NCBI GenBank assembly: GCA_051954695.1
Contig: JBQCHL010000018.1
Span: forward strand, 1 to 64,000
Source: Terrimonas_A sp051954695
Lineage (GTDB): Bacteria; Bacteroidota; Bacteroidia; Chitinophagales; Chitinophagaceae
Reading direction: 5' to 3'
DNA: 64,000 bases
How positions within the stretch are numbered: position 1 is the stretch's first letter; every line of letters starts with the position of its first letter. A model generated the notes under the pieces. It did no database searches. It was given only the letters and a program-made list of their open reading frames with translations, and had not been told where the DNA came from. This document shows positions 16,180 to 25,870 of the stretch, one piece after another. The translations under genes and the position numbers were made by a program.

Positions 16180-19100
16180 ATGAGAAAAGGATCATTCGCA
16201 CATACCTTTTGTTGTGCCTTTGCATCAATACAACAGAAGGTATACAGCACAGCCAGTGCTGTATTACTGTTGATCGCACTGTTCTTTGCTCAATTACTAT
16301 CAGCACAAACATCCCCCACAGTTAAAGGAAAAGTAACCAATCAAAAAGGTGAGGCGCTGGAAGGCGTCAGCGTCACTGTGAAAGGCACTGCTACAGGTAC
16401 CAGTACCGATGCAGGCGGTAATTACAGTTTGGAGGTACCTAATACGCAGGCAACCCTGGTGTTCAGCAATATTGGCTATGCAGATATGGAGATGTCCGTG
16501 AATGGACAATCTACCATTAATGTGCAATTGCAACAAGGTGCCACTGACCTGGGAGAAGTGGTTGTGGTAGGTTATGGGTCACAACGTAAAAGAGATCTCA
16601 CGGGTGCAGTGGCCGTTGTGCCTACTGAAGAAGTGACCAAGCGTCAGGCCACTACTGTTGGTGAAGCGATGCAGGGCCTGGCTTCCGGCGTACTGGTCCG
16701 TGGTGGAGGACAGCCTGGTTCAGAAGCCAGGGTGGAGATCCGCGGTTTGAAAAACCTTACAGGCACCAACCCACTGTATGTGATCGATGGACTGGTGACC
16801 AATGCCAATCGCGATTTTAATCCCAATGATATTGAATCTATCCAGATCCTGAAAGATGCTTCTGCAGCAGCGATCTATGGTTCACGTGCTGCCAATGGTG
16901 TGATCATTATCACTACGAAGAGAGGAAAGAAAGGCCCGATGAAAGTTGATTTTTCTGCCAAATCAAGCATACAGACCACACCGAGATATGATCTCGCGGG
17001 CAAAGATGAATTTGTGAAGCTGAACTATATGGCTTACGATAATGCCGGTGTTCCCCGTCAGAATCTTAACCTGGATGTGAATACCGACTGGCAGGATGCC
17101 GCTTTTCAGACAGGTAATATGCAGGACTATAACGTAGGTTTTTCCGGCGGCAGCGATAATGGCAGCTATATGGTATCTGCCAATTATTTTGATAACAAGG
17201 GTACGGTGATCAGTACCGGTTTTAAACGCCTTAGCCTGCGTGTAAATGCACAGGGCTCAAAAGGCATTTTCAGTTTTGGAGAAAATCTTGCGTTGAGCAA
17301 TGCCAAGACTGATGAAATGTCGGGTAATCCATATGCAGATGTCGTACGCCTTTTGCCAACCATTCCTATATACGATGCAGCCAATCCCGGAGGCTATGGT
17401 TATGGCAATGAAAGCCGTGCCCGTACTTTTGGTACAAACCCTGTGGCTATCGCAGATCTGGAAGACCGTACCAACGAGAACTTCCGCGTGCGTGGCAATA
17501 TTTGGGGTGAACTCAAACTCCGCCCATGGTTGAAATACCGGCTGAACCTGGGTTATGAAACAAGCGCAGACAATTATACTTACAAAAGAAAAGAAGGCAA
17601 CTGGACATTGAACCAGGCTTATGATCCTGCTATCTACAATGAAAACAGGGCACGTTGGGAAACCATGCTTGTAGAGAATACGCTTTCTTTTAATCAACGG
17701 TTTGGTAAGCACTCCGTGAATGCTGTTGCCGGACAAACCTATCAGCGGGATAAGTATGGCCAGATCTGGGGCACCAAGCGTAACATTCTGCAAAACTCAT
17801 CATCCGGTTCTTATTACTGGGTGCTTGATCAGGGCAGTGAGCCACAAACCGGTGGTTTCCTGCAGGAAGCATACCTCCTGTCTTATCTCGGAAGGGTGGA
17901 ATATAATTTTGATGATAAATACCTGCTGAATGGAGTGATCCGCTATGATGGCTCTTCCCGTCTCGGACGCAATGACCAATGGGGCACTTTCCCTTCTGTG
18001 TCTGCTGCATGGCGTATCAGCAATGAAGACTTCTTCAAAGTAAACTGGATCAATGATCTTAAGATACGTGCCAGTCATGGCACACTGGGCAGCAGCAGCA
18101 ATCTTGGATACTGGGATTACCTGCCGGTGATCAATACATTCTCCACCATTGCTATGGGGACAGGTCAGAACATATTACCCGGAGCTACACAGGTAAGGCT
18201 TGCCAATCAAAACCTGCGTTGGGAAAAATTGACACAAACCAACTTTGGTATCGATGCTACAGTGCTGAATAATAAATTAACACTTACTGCAGAGTACTTC
18301 ATTGCTAAAACAACCGATGTGCTGACCTATATGCCCATTCTCATGACAACGGGTAATGATGGCGGCAACCCTGCTGTGAATGCAGCCAGCCTGCGCAATA
18401 CCGGTTTTGAATTCTCTGCTACTTATAATGGAAAGGCAAAAGACTTCAGTTATTATGTAACGGCCAACCTGACCACACTGAAGAATAAGATCCTGAACCT
18501 GGGCTATGGCCGTAATAATATATTCACCGGCACTACAGTTACAGAAGTAGGCCGCTCCGCTGCAATGTGGTACCTGCTGGAAACTGACGGCCTATTCCAG
18601 ACCCAACAGGAAGTAGATAATTATAAGAACAAGGACGGGATAGTGATACAACCGACAGCCAAGCCCGGCGATATCCGTTTTGTTGATCATAATGGAGACG
18701 GGCAGATCAGCAATGACGATAAAGTGGTGCTTGGCAGCCCCTGGGCTGATTTTGAACTGGGGGTGAACATGGGCGCTTCTTATAAAAACTTTGATCTTAC
18801 CATGAACTGGTTTGGTTCTTTTGGTTCAACTGTATATAACGGTTACAGAAGCCTGGTTGACCGGTTTGATGATAACTCTAATTACCGTGCCGGCATTAAG
18901 CCATGGACTCCTGATAATACCAATACTGATGTGCCCCGTGCATATTATGGTTCCACCCTCAATTCAAGAGGAGACAGCAACCGCTGGTTGGAAAGCGGAA
19001 CTTTTATGAGGTTGAAATTTATTAGCCTCTCTTATCGCCTGCCTGCATCATTCGTAAAACGTATTGGCTTTGCAAATGCACAGGTAACGCTATCCGGTCA

Positions 19101-19236
19101 GAACCTGATCACTATCACCAATTTTGGTGGACTTGATCCGGAGTTCAACAACTCGAATATGTTTGAAAGGGGTGTGTATAGTTTTCAGTTCCCCAATCTG
19201 AAAATGTATTCTGCCGGTTTGCAGTTTGGATTTTAA
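16180..19236 (+). CDS. SusC/RagA-family TonB-dependent receptor
   Basis: A 1018-residue outer membrane transporter. A long N-terminal signal region (hydrophobic VLLLIALFFAQLLSAQ, residues about 28-43) precedes a carboxypeptidase-like domain (VKGKVTNQKGEALEGVSVTVKG). The SusC signature VVVGYGSQRKRDLTGAV and a plug ending IQILKDASAAAIYGSRAANG then VIIITTKRG follow. The rest is a 22-stranded barrel ending in GLQFGF. It imports oligosaccharides across the outer membrane together with the SusD-like lipoprotein encoded 39 bp downstream. It is divergent from its putative regulator pair and opens the operon that continues to 25070. Confidence 0.96.
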   Translation: MRKGSFAHTFCCAFASIQQKVYSTASAVLLLIALFFAQLLSAQTSPTVKGKVTNQKGEALEGVSVTVKGTATGTSTDAGGNYSLEVPNTQATLVFSNIGYADMEMSVNGQSTINVQLQQGATDLGEVVVVGYGSQRKRDLTGAVAVVPTEEVTKRQATTVGEAMQGLASGVLVRGGGQPGSEARVEIRGLKNLTGTNPLYVIDGLVTNANRDFNPNDIESIQILKDASAAAIYGSRAANGVIIITTKRGKKGPMKVDFSAKSSIQTTPRYDLAGKDEFVKLNYMAYDNAGVPRQNLNLDVNTDWQDAAFQTGNMQDYNVGFSGGSDNGSYMVSANYFDNKGTVISTGFKRLSLRVNAQGSKGIFSFGENLALSNAKTDEMSGNPYADVVRLLPTIPIYDAANPGGYGYGNESRARTFGTNPVAIADLEDRTNENFRVRGNIWGELKLRPWLKYRLNLGYETSADNYTYKRKEGNWTLNQAYDPAIYNENRARWETMLVENTLSFNQRFGKHSVNAVAGQTYQRDKYGQIWGTKRNILQNSSSGSYYWVLDQGSEPQTGGFLQEAYLLSYLGRVEYNFDDKYLLNGVIRYDGSSRLGRNDQWGTFPSVSAAWRISNEDFFKVNWINDLKIRASHGTLGSSSNLGYWDYLPVINTFSTIAMGTGQNILPGATQVRLANQNLRWEKLTQTNFGIDATVLNNKLTLTAEYFIAKTTDVLTYMPILMTTGNDGGNPAVNAASLRNTGFEFSATYNGKAKDFSYYVTANLTTLKNKILNLGYGRNNIFTGTTVTEVGRSAAMWYLLETDGLFQTQQEVDNYKNKDGIVIQPTAKPGDIRFVDHNGDGQISNDDKVVLGSPWADFELGVNMGASYKNFDLTMNWFGSFGSTVYNGYRSLVDRFDDNSNYRAGIKPWTPDNTNTDVPRAYYGSTLNSRGDSNRWLESGTFMRLKFISLSYRLPASFVKRIGFANAQVTLSGQNLITITNFGGLDPEFNNSNMFERGVYSFQFPNLKMYSAGLQFGF

Positions 19237-19275
19237 TAGCAGCGCATCAATATTTAATATAACTAATTGCACTAT

Positions 19276-20811
19276 ATGAAACAGTTTATAAGATTAACAA
19301 TCGCCATAAGCATGATGGCATGTATAATGCCTTCCTGTAAAAAGGACCTGCTTAATGTGGATAATCCCAATACCATTACAGAAGAGCAGTTCTGGAAAAC
19401 AGAGGCAGATGCGGAAAAAGGCATCAATGCAGCTTATGCCATGTTCTACAAACCTGGTGGCTGGGCGCGCTGGATCTATTTCCGGCTTGATCTTACATCA
19501 GATGAGGGTTGCAGTAAAAGCCCATGGATCGAGTTGGCCGACTGGACACGTTTTCAGTACGTGAATTATAATTTCTGGGAAGGCAATGCGATCACCTGGC
19601 GTGATACCTATAAAGCCGTTTTTCGTTGCAACCAGGTGCTGGCCAATGTTCCCGATATTCCGTTTAACGATAATAACAAAAAAGACCTGATACTGGCACA
19701 GGCGAAATTCCTGCGTGGGTTACATTATTATTATGCAGCTATTATGTGGGAGAACATTCCACTGGTACTGGACCCTTCAAAGCCGGATGATCTTCCACAG
19801 CAATATCCATTAGCAGAAGTGTGGACACAAGTGGAAAAAGATTTTACTGAAGCACTGGCTGTGCTGCCTGTGCAATGGGATGATGGAAATGTAGGCCGCC
19901 CTACCAAAGGCGCTGCGAATGCTTTTCTTGCCCGCACATTTATGCAGCAACATAAATGGCAGCAGGCTAAAACTGCGCTGGACTATTTCTTTACCGGTGC
20001 AGGCTCCGGCAAGTATGATCTGATGCCGAACTTCCAGGATAATTTCGTTCACACCAGTGAGAACAATAAAGAGTCTGTATTTGAGATACAATTCTCTGAT
20101 GTAAACAAAGGAGGTGATGGTGACGATCCCAATCAGAACATGGGAAGCCACCGTGCACAGTTCTTTGCTCCCCGCGGCATAGGCTGGAGCGATGGCCAGG
20201 CACGTTATTGGCTGGTAAATGAATTCAAAAAAGAAAAGACTGCCAGCAACAGTCTCGATCCACGGCTGCGCTATTCATTGTTCTATCCTGCACTGCAGGC
20301 AGACTTTGGCGATAAAGTATATGGCCGCAACTGGGAATGGAATAATGATGAAGCCTGGTTCAGGAAATACCAGCGTGATTATTTCCGTACTAATGAAGAT
20401 TATTTTTCCCAGGATAATTTCCGTATGGTCCGCTATGCCGATGTGTTGTTGATGTATGCGGAAACATTGAATGAACTTGATCAAACAATTACTGCAGCAA
20501 AATATGTAGACAGTGTGCGTGCGCGTGTGAATATGACTCCACTGGCTATGGCACATCCTGATGCATTACTGAGTAAAGATGCTTTCCGCGAACGCTTAAA
20601 AACAGAACGTGTGCTTGAACTCTGTGGTGAAAGCGTACGCTGGGCTGATCTTAAGCGCTGGGGCGACCTGGAAACACAGGCGAAAGTGAACCTGGTAGCA
20701 CAAAGAGATCCTGACTTCAACAATTTTGTGGTAGGCAAACATATCCGGCTACCGATACCTCAAACAGAGGTGCTCAATAATCCCAACCTGGAACAAAACG
20801 ACAAATATTAA
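19276..20811 (+). CDS. SusD/RagB-family nutrient-binding lipoprotein
   Basis: This 511-residue surface lipoprotein binds glycan and forms the lid of the SusC transporter. The N-terminal signal ends in a lipobox with Cys in CIMPSCKKDLLNVDNP. Typical SusD features follow: ITEEQFWKTEADAEKGINAAY, the TPR-like helices with AQAKFLRGLHYYYAAIMWENIP, and the C-terminal LKTERVLELCGESVRWADLKRWG with RLPIPQTEVLNNPNLEQN. The start is the ATG at 19276; the frame opens earlier at a TTG at 19267. Aromatic residues are abundant, as in glycan-binding members. It is followed by a GH43 gene after 10 bp. Confidence 0.96.
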   Translation: MKQFIRLTIAISMMACIMPSCKKDLLNVDNPNTITEEQFWKTEADAEKGINAAYAMFYKPGGWARWIYFRLDLTSDEGCSKSPWIELADWTRFQYVNYNFWEGNAITWRDTYKAVFRCNQVLANVPDIPFNDNNKKDLILAQAKFLRGLHYYYAAIMWENIPLVLDPSKPDDLPQQYPLAEVWTQVEKDFTEALAVLPVQWDDGNVGRPTKGAANAFLARTFMQQHKWQQAKTALDYFFTGAGSGKYDLMPNFQDNFVHTSENNKESVFEIQFSDVNKGGDGDDPNQNMGSHRAQFFAPRGIGWSDGQARYWLVNEFKKEKTASNSLDPRLRYSLFYPALQADFGDKVYGRNWEWNNDEAWFRKYQRDYFRTNEDYFSQDNFRMVRYADVLLMYAETLNELDQTITAAKYVDSVRARVNMTPLAMAHPDALLSKDAFRERLKTERVLELCGESVRWADLKRWGDLETQAKVNLVAQRDPDFNNFVVGKHIRLPIPQTEVLNNPNLEQNDKY

Positions 20812-20821
20812 CGTATCACTA

Positions 20822-21814
20822 ATGAATAAGCAAGCAATGGTCTTATATGCTTCTCTGTTGGTATTGATGACGATGTGCACTAAAAGCAAGGAGGCACAAA
20901 GCGGAACAGGCACTCCTTCCTGGCAGCCTGTTTCGCTTGCTGATCCTTTTGTGTTGAAGCATGAAGGCATGTATTATCTCTATGGAACATCAGGCTCCAC
21001 TCCTGATGAAGGCATCCCGGTGTATAAATCCACTGACGGAAAAAACTGGGAAGGGCCGGTAGGTAAGGCAGGTAATGGATGGGCGCTTGCAAAAGGGCAA
21101 TCCTATGGTGCTACAGGTTTCTGGGCTCCGGAAGTTTTTTATCGCAACAATACTTTCTACATGTTCTATACAGCGAATGAACATATTGCGGTTGCTACCA
21201 GTGATTCGCCATTAGGGCCATTTAAACAAAGTGATCAGCAGCCATTGCATACAGAAAAAGAGATCGACCCGCATGTGTTTGTTGATGATAATGGGAAAAG
21301 CTATTTATATTTTGTCCGGTTCGATAATGGTAATCGCATTTTTGGAGCTGAGTTGAATGATGACTGGAAATCGATCAAAGGAAATACGATTGTTCCCTGT
21401 ATCTCACAAAGCCAGGAATGGGAGATCGTTTCAGGTGCCCAATGGCCTGTAACAGAAGCTCCGGCTATGTTGAAACATAAAAATCTGTATTACTTGTTTT
21501 ATACGGCCAATGATTTCAGAAGCCCGGCCTATAATGTGGGATATGCTGTATCTGCTTCACCATTGGGGCCTTTTACAAAATATGCTGCTAATCCGATCAT
21601 TCCAAAAACGGACAATATACAGGGCACTGGGCATAATGCATTTGTTACAATAGGAGATAAGCTGGTGATGTATTATCATGCCCATAACAGCCCGCAGCAT
21701 GTGGCGCCTCGCCGTACACTATTCAGCACCTGCCAGTTCATAGCCGGAAGTGATGGAGTTGATGTATTGCAGGTAAATGAAGACAAGCAGGTGCCTGTTG
21801 CTCAAGTTCAATAA
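20822..21814 (+). CDS. Glycoside hydrolase family 43 lipoprotein
   Basis: A 330-residue five-bladed beta-propeller hydrolase with a lipoprotein signal (LMTMC, Cys about residue 19). The three GH43 acidic residues are visible: Asp in SLADPFVL (general base), Asp in KEIDPHVFVDD (pKa modulator) and Glu in VTEAPAML (general acid). GFWAPEVFYRN is another family marker. GH43 enzymes are mostly alpha-L-arabinofuranosidases, endo-arabinanases or beta-xylosidases. With the GH93-like partner downstream, arabinan is the more likely target. It is probably displayed at the cell surface or in the periplasm. It follows susD by 10 bp and precedes the GH5-like gene by 24 bp in one operon. Confidence 0.92.
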   Translation: MNKQAMVLYASLLVLMTMCTKSKEAQSGTGTPSWQPVSLADPFVLKHEGMYYLYGTSGSTPDEGIPVYKSTDGKNWEGPVGKAGNGWALAKGQSYGATGFWAPEVFYRNNTFYMFYTANEHIAVATSDSPLGPFKQSDQQPLHTEKEIDPHVFVDDNGKSYLYFVRFDNGNRIFGAELNDDWKSIKGNTIVPCISQSQEWEIVSGAQWPVTEAPAMLKHKNLYYLFYTANDFRSPAYNVGYAVSASPLGPFTKYAANPIIPKTDNIQGTGHNAFVTIGDKLVMYYHAHNSPQHVAPRRTLFSTCQFIAGSDGVDVLQVNEDKQVPVAQVQ

Positions 21815-21838
21815 TATAATCCTGAAAATTTAAATAGC

Positions 21839-23023
21839 ATGAAGTTAATCCGACTTTCCGGGCTTTTATTGGCAGCCGGTATTTTAATCCAGTCAACAGC
21901 GTGTAATGAACAGGGGAAGCAAGAAGAAAAGCAACCAGTTGCGCAACAGGAAACCTCTAATGGTCGTGGAGTATGGACCAAAGAGCAAGCCAATGACTGG
22001 TATAGTAAACAACCCTGGCTGGTAGGTTGTAATTTCATCCCAAGTACTGCCATCAATGAGCTGGAAATGTTCCAGGCCGAGACTTTTGATACGGCCACAA
22101 TCAACCGTGAACTGGGTTGGGCTGCAAGTATCGGTATGAATACTGTTCGGGTATACCTGCACGATCTTTTATGGACGCAGGATGCAGCCGGATTTCAGAA
22201 AAGGCTGAATACTTTTTTAGAAATAGCCAGTCGTCATCATATCAGACCGGTATTCGTGTTGTTCGATTCCTGCTGGGATCCCTTTCCAAAGCTGGGCAAG
22301 CAACGTGATCCCAAACCTTTTGTACACAATTCAGGTTGGGTACAAAGTCCCGGTTATGAAGCACTGAAAGATTCAACCCAGTATCCCCGCCTGGAAGCTT
22401 ATGTGAAAGGTATGGTGTCAGCATTTGCCAATGATGAACGTATACTTGCATGGGATGTATGGAATGAACCAGATAATACCAATAACACCGCTTACGGTAA
22501 GGTGGAGTTGCCCAATAAGGGCGATTATGTGTTGCCGCTGTTGCAAAAAACATTTGAGTGGGCGCGTTCTGTAAATCCATCACAACCGCTGACATCCGGC
22601 GTATGGGCTGGCGACTGGTCGTCACCGGAGAAATTGAAGCCCATTGAAAAATTACAACTGGACCAGTCAGACATCATCACTTTTCATAATTATGAAAATG
22701 GCGAGGAGTTTGAAAAGCGGATCAAATGGTTGCAGCCTCTTGGCCGACCTATTATTTGTACAGAATATATGGCCCGTGGCAACAATAGCTATTTTGAAAG
22801 TTCATTACCCATTGCCCAAAAATATAAAGTGGGAGCTATCAATTGGGGTTTGGTGGATGGTAAGAGTCAGACTAAGTATGCCTGGGATAGTTGGACCAAA
22901 CAATATAACACTGAACCTCCATTATGGTTCCACGAAATTTTCCATACCAATGGAAAACCCTACAAGGAAAAAGAAGTTGAGTTGATCCGTAAACTGACAA
23001 GTGAGGCCAATGTGATGAAATAA
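21839..23023 (+). CDS. GH5-like (cellulase-fold) glycoside hydrolase lipoprotein
   Basis: A 394-residue TIM-barrel hydrolase with a lipoprotein signal (IQSTAC, Cys about residue 22). The clan GH-A pattern is clear: LVGCNFIPS at the first strand, MNTVRVYLHDLLW, LAWDVWNEPDN with the acid/base Glu (about residue 213) and IICTEYMARG with the nucleophile Glu near residue 300. Database relatives are usually labelled cellulase family or 1,4-beta-xylanase, but many such PUL members act as exo-glycosidases on side chains, so the activity is open. The gene sits between two GH43-type genes in the susC operon, with gaps of 24 and 10 bp. Confidence 0.85.
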   Translation: MKLIRLSGLLLAAGILIQSTACNEQGKQEEKQPVAQQETSNGRGVWTKEQANDWYSKQPWLVGCNFIPSTAINELEMFQAETFDTATINRELGWAASIGMNTVRVYLHDLLWTQDAAGFQKRLNTFLEIASRHHIRPVFVLFDSCWDPFPKLGKQRDPKPFVHNSGWVQSPGYEALKDSTQYPRLEAYVKGMVSAFANDERILAWDVWNEPDNTNNTAYGKVELPNKGDYVLPLLQKTFEWARSVNPSQPLTSGVWAGDWSSPEKLKPIEKLQLDQSDIITFHNYENGEEFEKRIKWLQPLGRPIICTEYMARGNNSYFESSLPIAQKYKVGAINWGLVDGKSQTKYAWDSWTKQYNTEPPLWFHEIFHTNGKPYKEKEVELIRKLTSEANVMK

Positions 23024-23033
23024 AATCACTACA

Positions 23034-25070
23034 ATGAAAGTCTTTTCAATCATAGCGGCCGTTTTGGTCTGCATCAGCACGGCTGCTCAGCAAAGGATCA
23101 TCAATCCTGTTATTGATCTTGATTTCCCGGACCCTACGATTATCCGCACCAATGGCAGGTATTACGCCTATGCAACGAATCCTAACCGCCGGGGAAAAAC
23201 ATTGCATATACAGGTCGCAGGTAGCACTGACCTGCAAAACTGGATCATTATAGGTGATGCGCTGCCACAGAAACCGTCATGGGGCAGCCATGATTTCTGG
23301 GCGCCACATGTAATATATGATCCGCAGATAAAAAAATATGTACTGTTCTATTCCGCAGAATCCATAGATACAACATTGGGTAAATGCCTGGGTGTGGCAT
23401 ATGCTGACAAACCCGATGGGCCTTTTGTTGATAAAGGTACACCGCTGATCTGTGGTGAGACCTTTGTCAACATTGACCCTATGGCCTTCATTGATCCTGT
23501 AAGTGGCAGAAAGCTGTTATACTGGGGTTCGGCTCATAAACCCATCAAGGTGCAAGAGATGACAGACGATTGGAGTGCTTTCAAACAAGGCTCTTCACCC
23601 AAAGACCTGATCTTTCCTGCCCGCGAAAAAAAATATGATCAGTTGGTGGAAGGAGCCTGGGTAGATTATTACAATGGTAAGTACTACCTGTATTATTCCG
23701 GAGATAATTGTTGCGGGGCCAATCCCAGTTATGCTGTGCTGGTAGCACGGGCCGATAAACCCGAAGGCCCCTTTATTACATTAGGTGAAGAAAACGGAAC
23801 AGGTAGCAGTGTTGTGCTTGAAATGAATGAACACTGGATAGGGCCTGGACATAATTCCATTTTTACCGATACAAAAGGTAATCGTTATATCGCTTATCAT
23901 GCCATTGCTGCGAAGCCGGGAGAAAAAGTAACAGGAGATATCCGGGTGTTCCTGATCGATCCTGTTGAATACAAGAATGGCTGGCCTGTTGTAAAACGGC
24001 AAAGCGGTTCATCTGTTTCCTGGGCAGATTCAGTTGATGTGCGGAATATACCTGTGTTTGAAGACAAAGGAAATGTGTCTGAAGCAGGCGGGACCAGCGG
24101 ACGCAGTCATGGGAGATATGGGGCTCAATATGGAAGACTACTGCCATTGAAAGGCAAGACATGGCTGGCGGGTTATACAATAAGCCGCAATAATGGTTAT
24201 GCCAAAGAACCTGATGGGGGACTGGAACTGGAAATCGCCCGGAGTGATGATAATGGCAGAAGTTGGAAAGCTATAGCCACTCTATCCGATCCGGGAAGGG
24301 ACCTGGATAATGCGCAACTGATCCAGTTGGCTGATAAAAGCGTTTTATTGTCATGCCGGTCAGTGCGCTGGCAGGAATCATACCGTCTTTATGTTTATCG
24401 AAGCACAGACAATGGCCTTAGCTGGACAAAGCTTAGCACTATCGATGCCAATGAAGGAAGGCCCGGGGAACTCGGCAAACCTGATAAAGGCGTATATGAA
24501 CCGCATTTTTATATGCTGTCTGATGGCCGTTTGGCTGTTATGTATGCAAGTGAAAAACATGTAACAGACAGTGTTTCATACAGCCAGATCATTTCACAAA
24601 AAATATCATCGGATCAGGGAAAGACCTGGGGGAATGAGATATGGGTGGCTTATGAACCCGGTCATCCGGAATCAAGGCCAGGCATGCCTGTGTGGACACG
24701 GATGAAGAATGGCCAGTACATCGTGGTATATGAAATATGCGGACCTGAAAAATGTAATGTCTATTATAAGACCAGCAAAGACGGCTTTACATGGCCGGTG
24801 GGATTGGGCACGCCGATCTCCAATCAATGGGCCGGTCCTTATATCCTGTCATTATCAGACGGCAGGCTGATCGTTACTTCCAATAAAAGCAATATTTCCA
24901 TCAGTGATGATTATGGAAAGCACTGGCACACTACCAATGCTGCCTGGAGCAGGACTTTATGGCCTTCCATTTATCAAAGCGGTAAAAAAGAAATAATGGT
25001 GGTTAATTCTGCTGCACGCCCGGAGGGCGGGCATGCTATTAAAGTACGTATTGGACAGGTATCCGAATAA
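23034..25070 (+). CDS. Two-domain GH43 / GH93-like (sialidase-fold) arabinan hydrolase
   Basis: A 678-residue secreted protein with a Sec signal (VLVCISTAAQ). The N-terminal domain (about 20-320) is GH43: LDFPDPTIIRTNGRYYAYAT, HDFWAPHVIYD, VNIDPMAFIDP, VEGAWVDYYNGKYYLYYSG and WIGPGHNSIF. The C-terminal domain (about 340-678) is a BNR/sialidase-type propeller with repeated Asp-box-like motifs (SDDNGRSWKAI, STDNGLSWTKL, SSDQGKTWGN). The segments VYEPHFYMLSDGRLAVMY, RPGMPVWTRM and YIVVYEICGPEKC resemble GH93 exo-1,5-alpha-L-arabinanases more than sialidases. If so, one chain would combine arabinan-debranching or endo activity with arabinobiose release. It is the last gene of the susC operon and is followed by a hairpin terminator. 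Confidence 0.85.
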   Translation: MKVFSIIAAVLVCISTAAQQRIINPVIDLDFPDPTIIRTNGRYYAYATNPNRRGKTLHIQVAGSTDLQNWIIIGDALPQKPSWGSHDFWAPHVIYDPQIKKYVLFYSAESIDTTLGKCLGVAYADKPDGPFVDKGTPLICGETFVNIDPMAFIDPVSGRKLLYWGSAHKPIKVQEMTDDWSAFKQGSSPKDLIFPAREKKYDQLVEGAWVDYYNGKYYLYYSGDNCCGANPSYAVLVARADKPEGPFITLGEENGTGSSVVLEMNEHWIGPGHNSIFTDTKGNRYIAYHAIAAKPGEKVTGDIRVFLIDPVEYKNGWPVVKRQSGSSVSWADSVDVRNIPVFEDKGNVSEAGGTSGRSHGRYGAQYGRLLPLKGKTWLAGYTISRNNGYAKEPDGGLELEIARSDDNGRSWKAIATLSDPGRDLDNAQLIQLADKSVLLSCRSVRWQESYRLYVYRSTDNGLSWTKLSTIDANEGRPGELGKPDKGVYEPHFYMLSDGRLAVMYASEKHVTDSVSYSQIISQKISSDQGKTWGNEIWVAYEPGHPESRPGMPVWTRMKNGQYIVVYEICGPEKCNVYYKTSKDGFTWPVGLGTPISNQWAGPYILSLSDGRLIVTSNKSNISISDDYGKHWHTTNAAWSRTLWPSIYQSGKKEIMVVNSAARPEGGHAIKVRIGQVSE

Positions 25071-25086
25071 GGTTGGCAGTTAACAG

Positions 25087-25118
25087 AAACCCGCTACAAT
25101 TCTATAGTAGCGAGGTTT
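25087..25118 (+). terminator. Terminator of the susC operon
   Basis: A stem AAACCCGCTAC / GTAGCG-A-GGTTT (one bulged A) with a 9-nt loop is followed by ATTGTTTTT. It lies 17 bp after the stop of the last PUL gene and 32 bp before the end of the convergent mdaB-like gene. Confidence 0.65.
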
Positions 25119-25149
25119 ATTGTTTTTCTGTTTGAACGGACCTTCTGGT

Positions 25150-25773
25150 TTAAATTTTTTGATGTTGATATTTGTTTTCAACAGCCAGCACTTCTTTCAG
25201 GTGTCCAAGATAACTCCATTGATAATTTTCAATCCGCTCCAGGGTGGCATTTTTTTCCATGTCATGGAAATGAAATCCCTGTATCCTGTCCATTCCTACA
25301 AACTGGTTCATTTTATGAAAACCAAACAGTACACCATCGTCTACAGATCTTTGCTCGAAAAATTCGCCTGGTAGAGTGAACGCTGTATCGGGAGCATTCC
25401 AGGAAGTTGTTACCATGTATTTTTTGCCATGCATTAATCCTCCCGTTCCATAGTTAATGGCTGGGTTCTTCCTGGTTCTTCCATCGCTGGCATACATCCC
25501 GTTTTGATGCCCTGCTGTAAATACCTCGTCGATATATTTTTTTAAATGACCGGGTACCTGGAACCACCATATTGGTGTATGATAAATGATAATATCTGCC
25601 CATTTAAAATTTTCCACTTCGGCCATAGGGTCAAAAGCCTGGTTGATATTATGGAGGCGATATTCGATTCCAGCATGTTCCAGAAAACCTGTTGTCCAAT
25701 TAGTTAGCGTATCATTAAACTTCCCACCGGAATGAGAGAATACCTGCCCTGCATTGATAATGAATATCTTCAT
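25150..25773 (-). CDS. mdaB: MdaB-like NAD(P)H:quinone reductase (flavodoxin-like fold)
   Basis: A 207-residue cytoplasmic flavoprotein. The N-terminal strand and phosphate-binding region (MKIFIINAGQVFSHSGGKFN), the WADIIIYHTPIWWFQVPGHLKKYIDEVF segment around the flavin and YGTGGLMHGKKYMVTTSWNAP match MdaB and related two-electron quinone reductases that bind FAD or FMN. Length is usual for the family. It is divergent from a LysR-type gene 97 bp away, a frequent arrangement in which the regulator senses quinones or electrophiles and induces the reductase. A role in quinone detoxification is inferred from the family. Confidence 0.87.
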   Translation of the reverse strand: MKIFIINAGQVFSHSGGKFNDTLTNWTTGFLEHAGIEYRLHNINQAFDPMAEVENFKWADIIIYHTPIWWFQVPGHLKKYIDEVFTAGHQNGMYASDGRTRKNPAINYGTGGLMHGKKYMVTTSWNAPDTAFTLPGEFFEQRSVDDGVLFGFHKMNQFVGMDRIQGFHFHDMEKNATLERIENYQWSYLGHLKEVLAVENKYQHQKI

Positions 25774-25832
25774 GAGTGTAATTTTTATTATTGATACCGC
25801 AAATTTCTATCAGATTTTTATATCAATAAAAT

Positions 25833-25842
25833 AACTTAAGTT
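25833..25842. promoter_or_regulatory. Palindrome in the mdaB-lysR divergent promoter region
   Basis: AACTTAAGTT is a perfect 10 bp palindrome immediately upstream of the lysR -7 box at 25844-25851. It could be part of a LysR-type site regulating both genes, but the assignment is tentative. Confidence 0.3.
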
Positions 25843-25843
25843 G

Positions 25844-25851
25844 TAGATTTG
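25844..25851 (+). promoter_or_regulatory. TAnnTTTG -7 element for the LysR-type gene
   Basis: TAGATTTG is a perfect match, 19 nt upstream of the ATG at 25871. No clear -33 TTG was seen. Confidence 0.55.
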
Positions 25852-25870
25852 TATCATAATTATAATAGTT

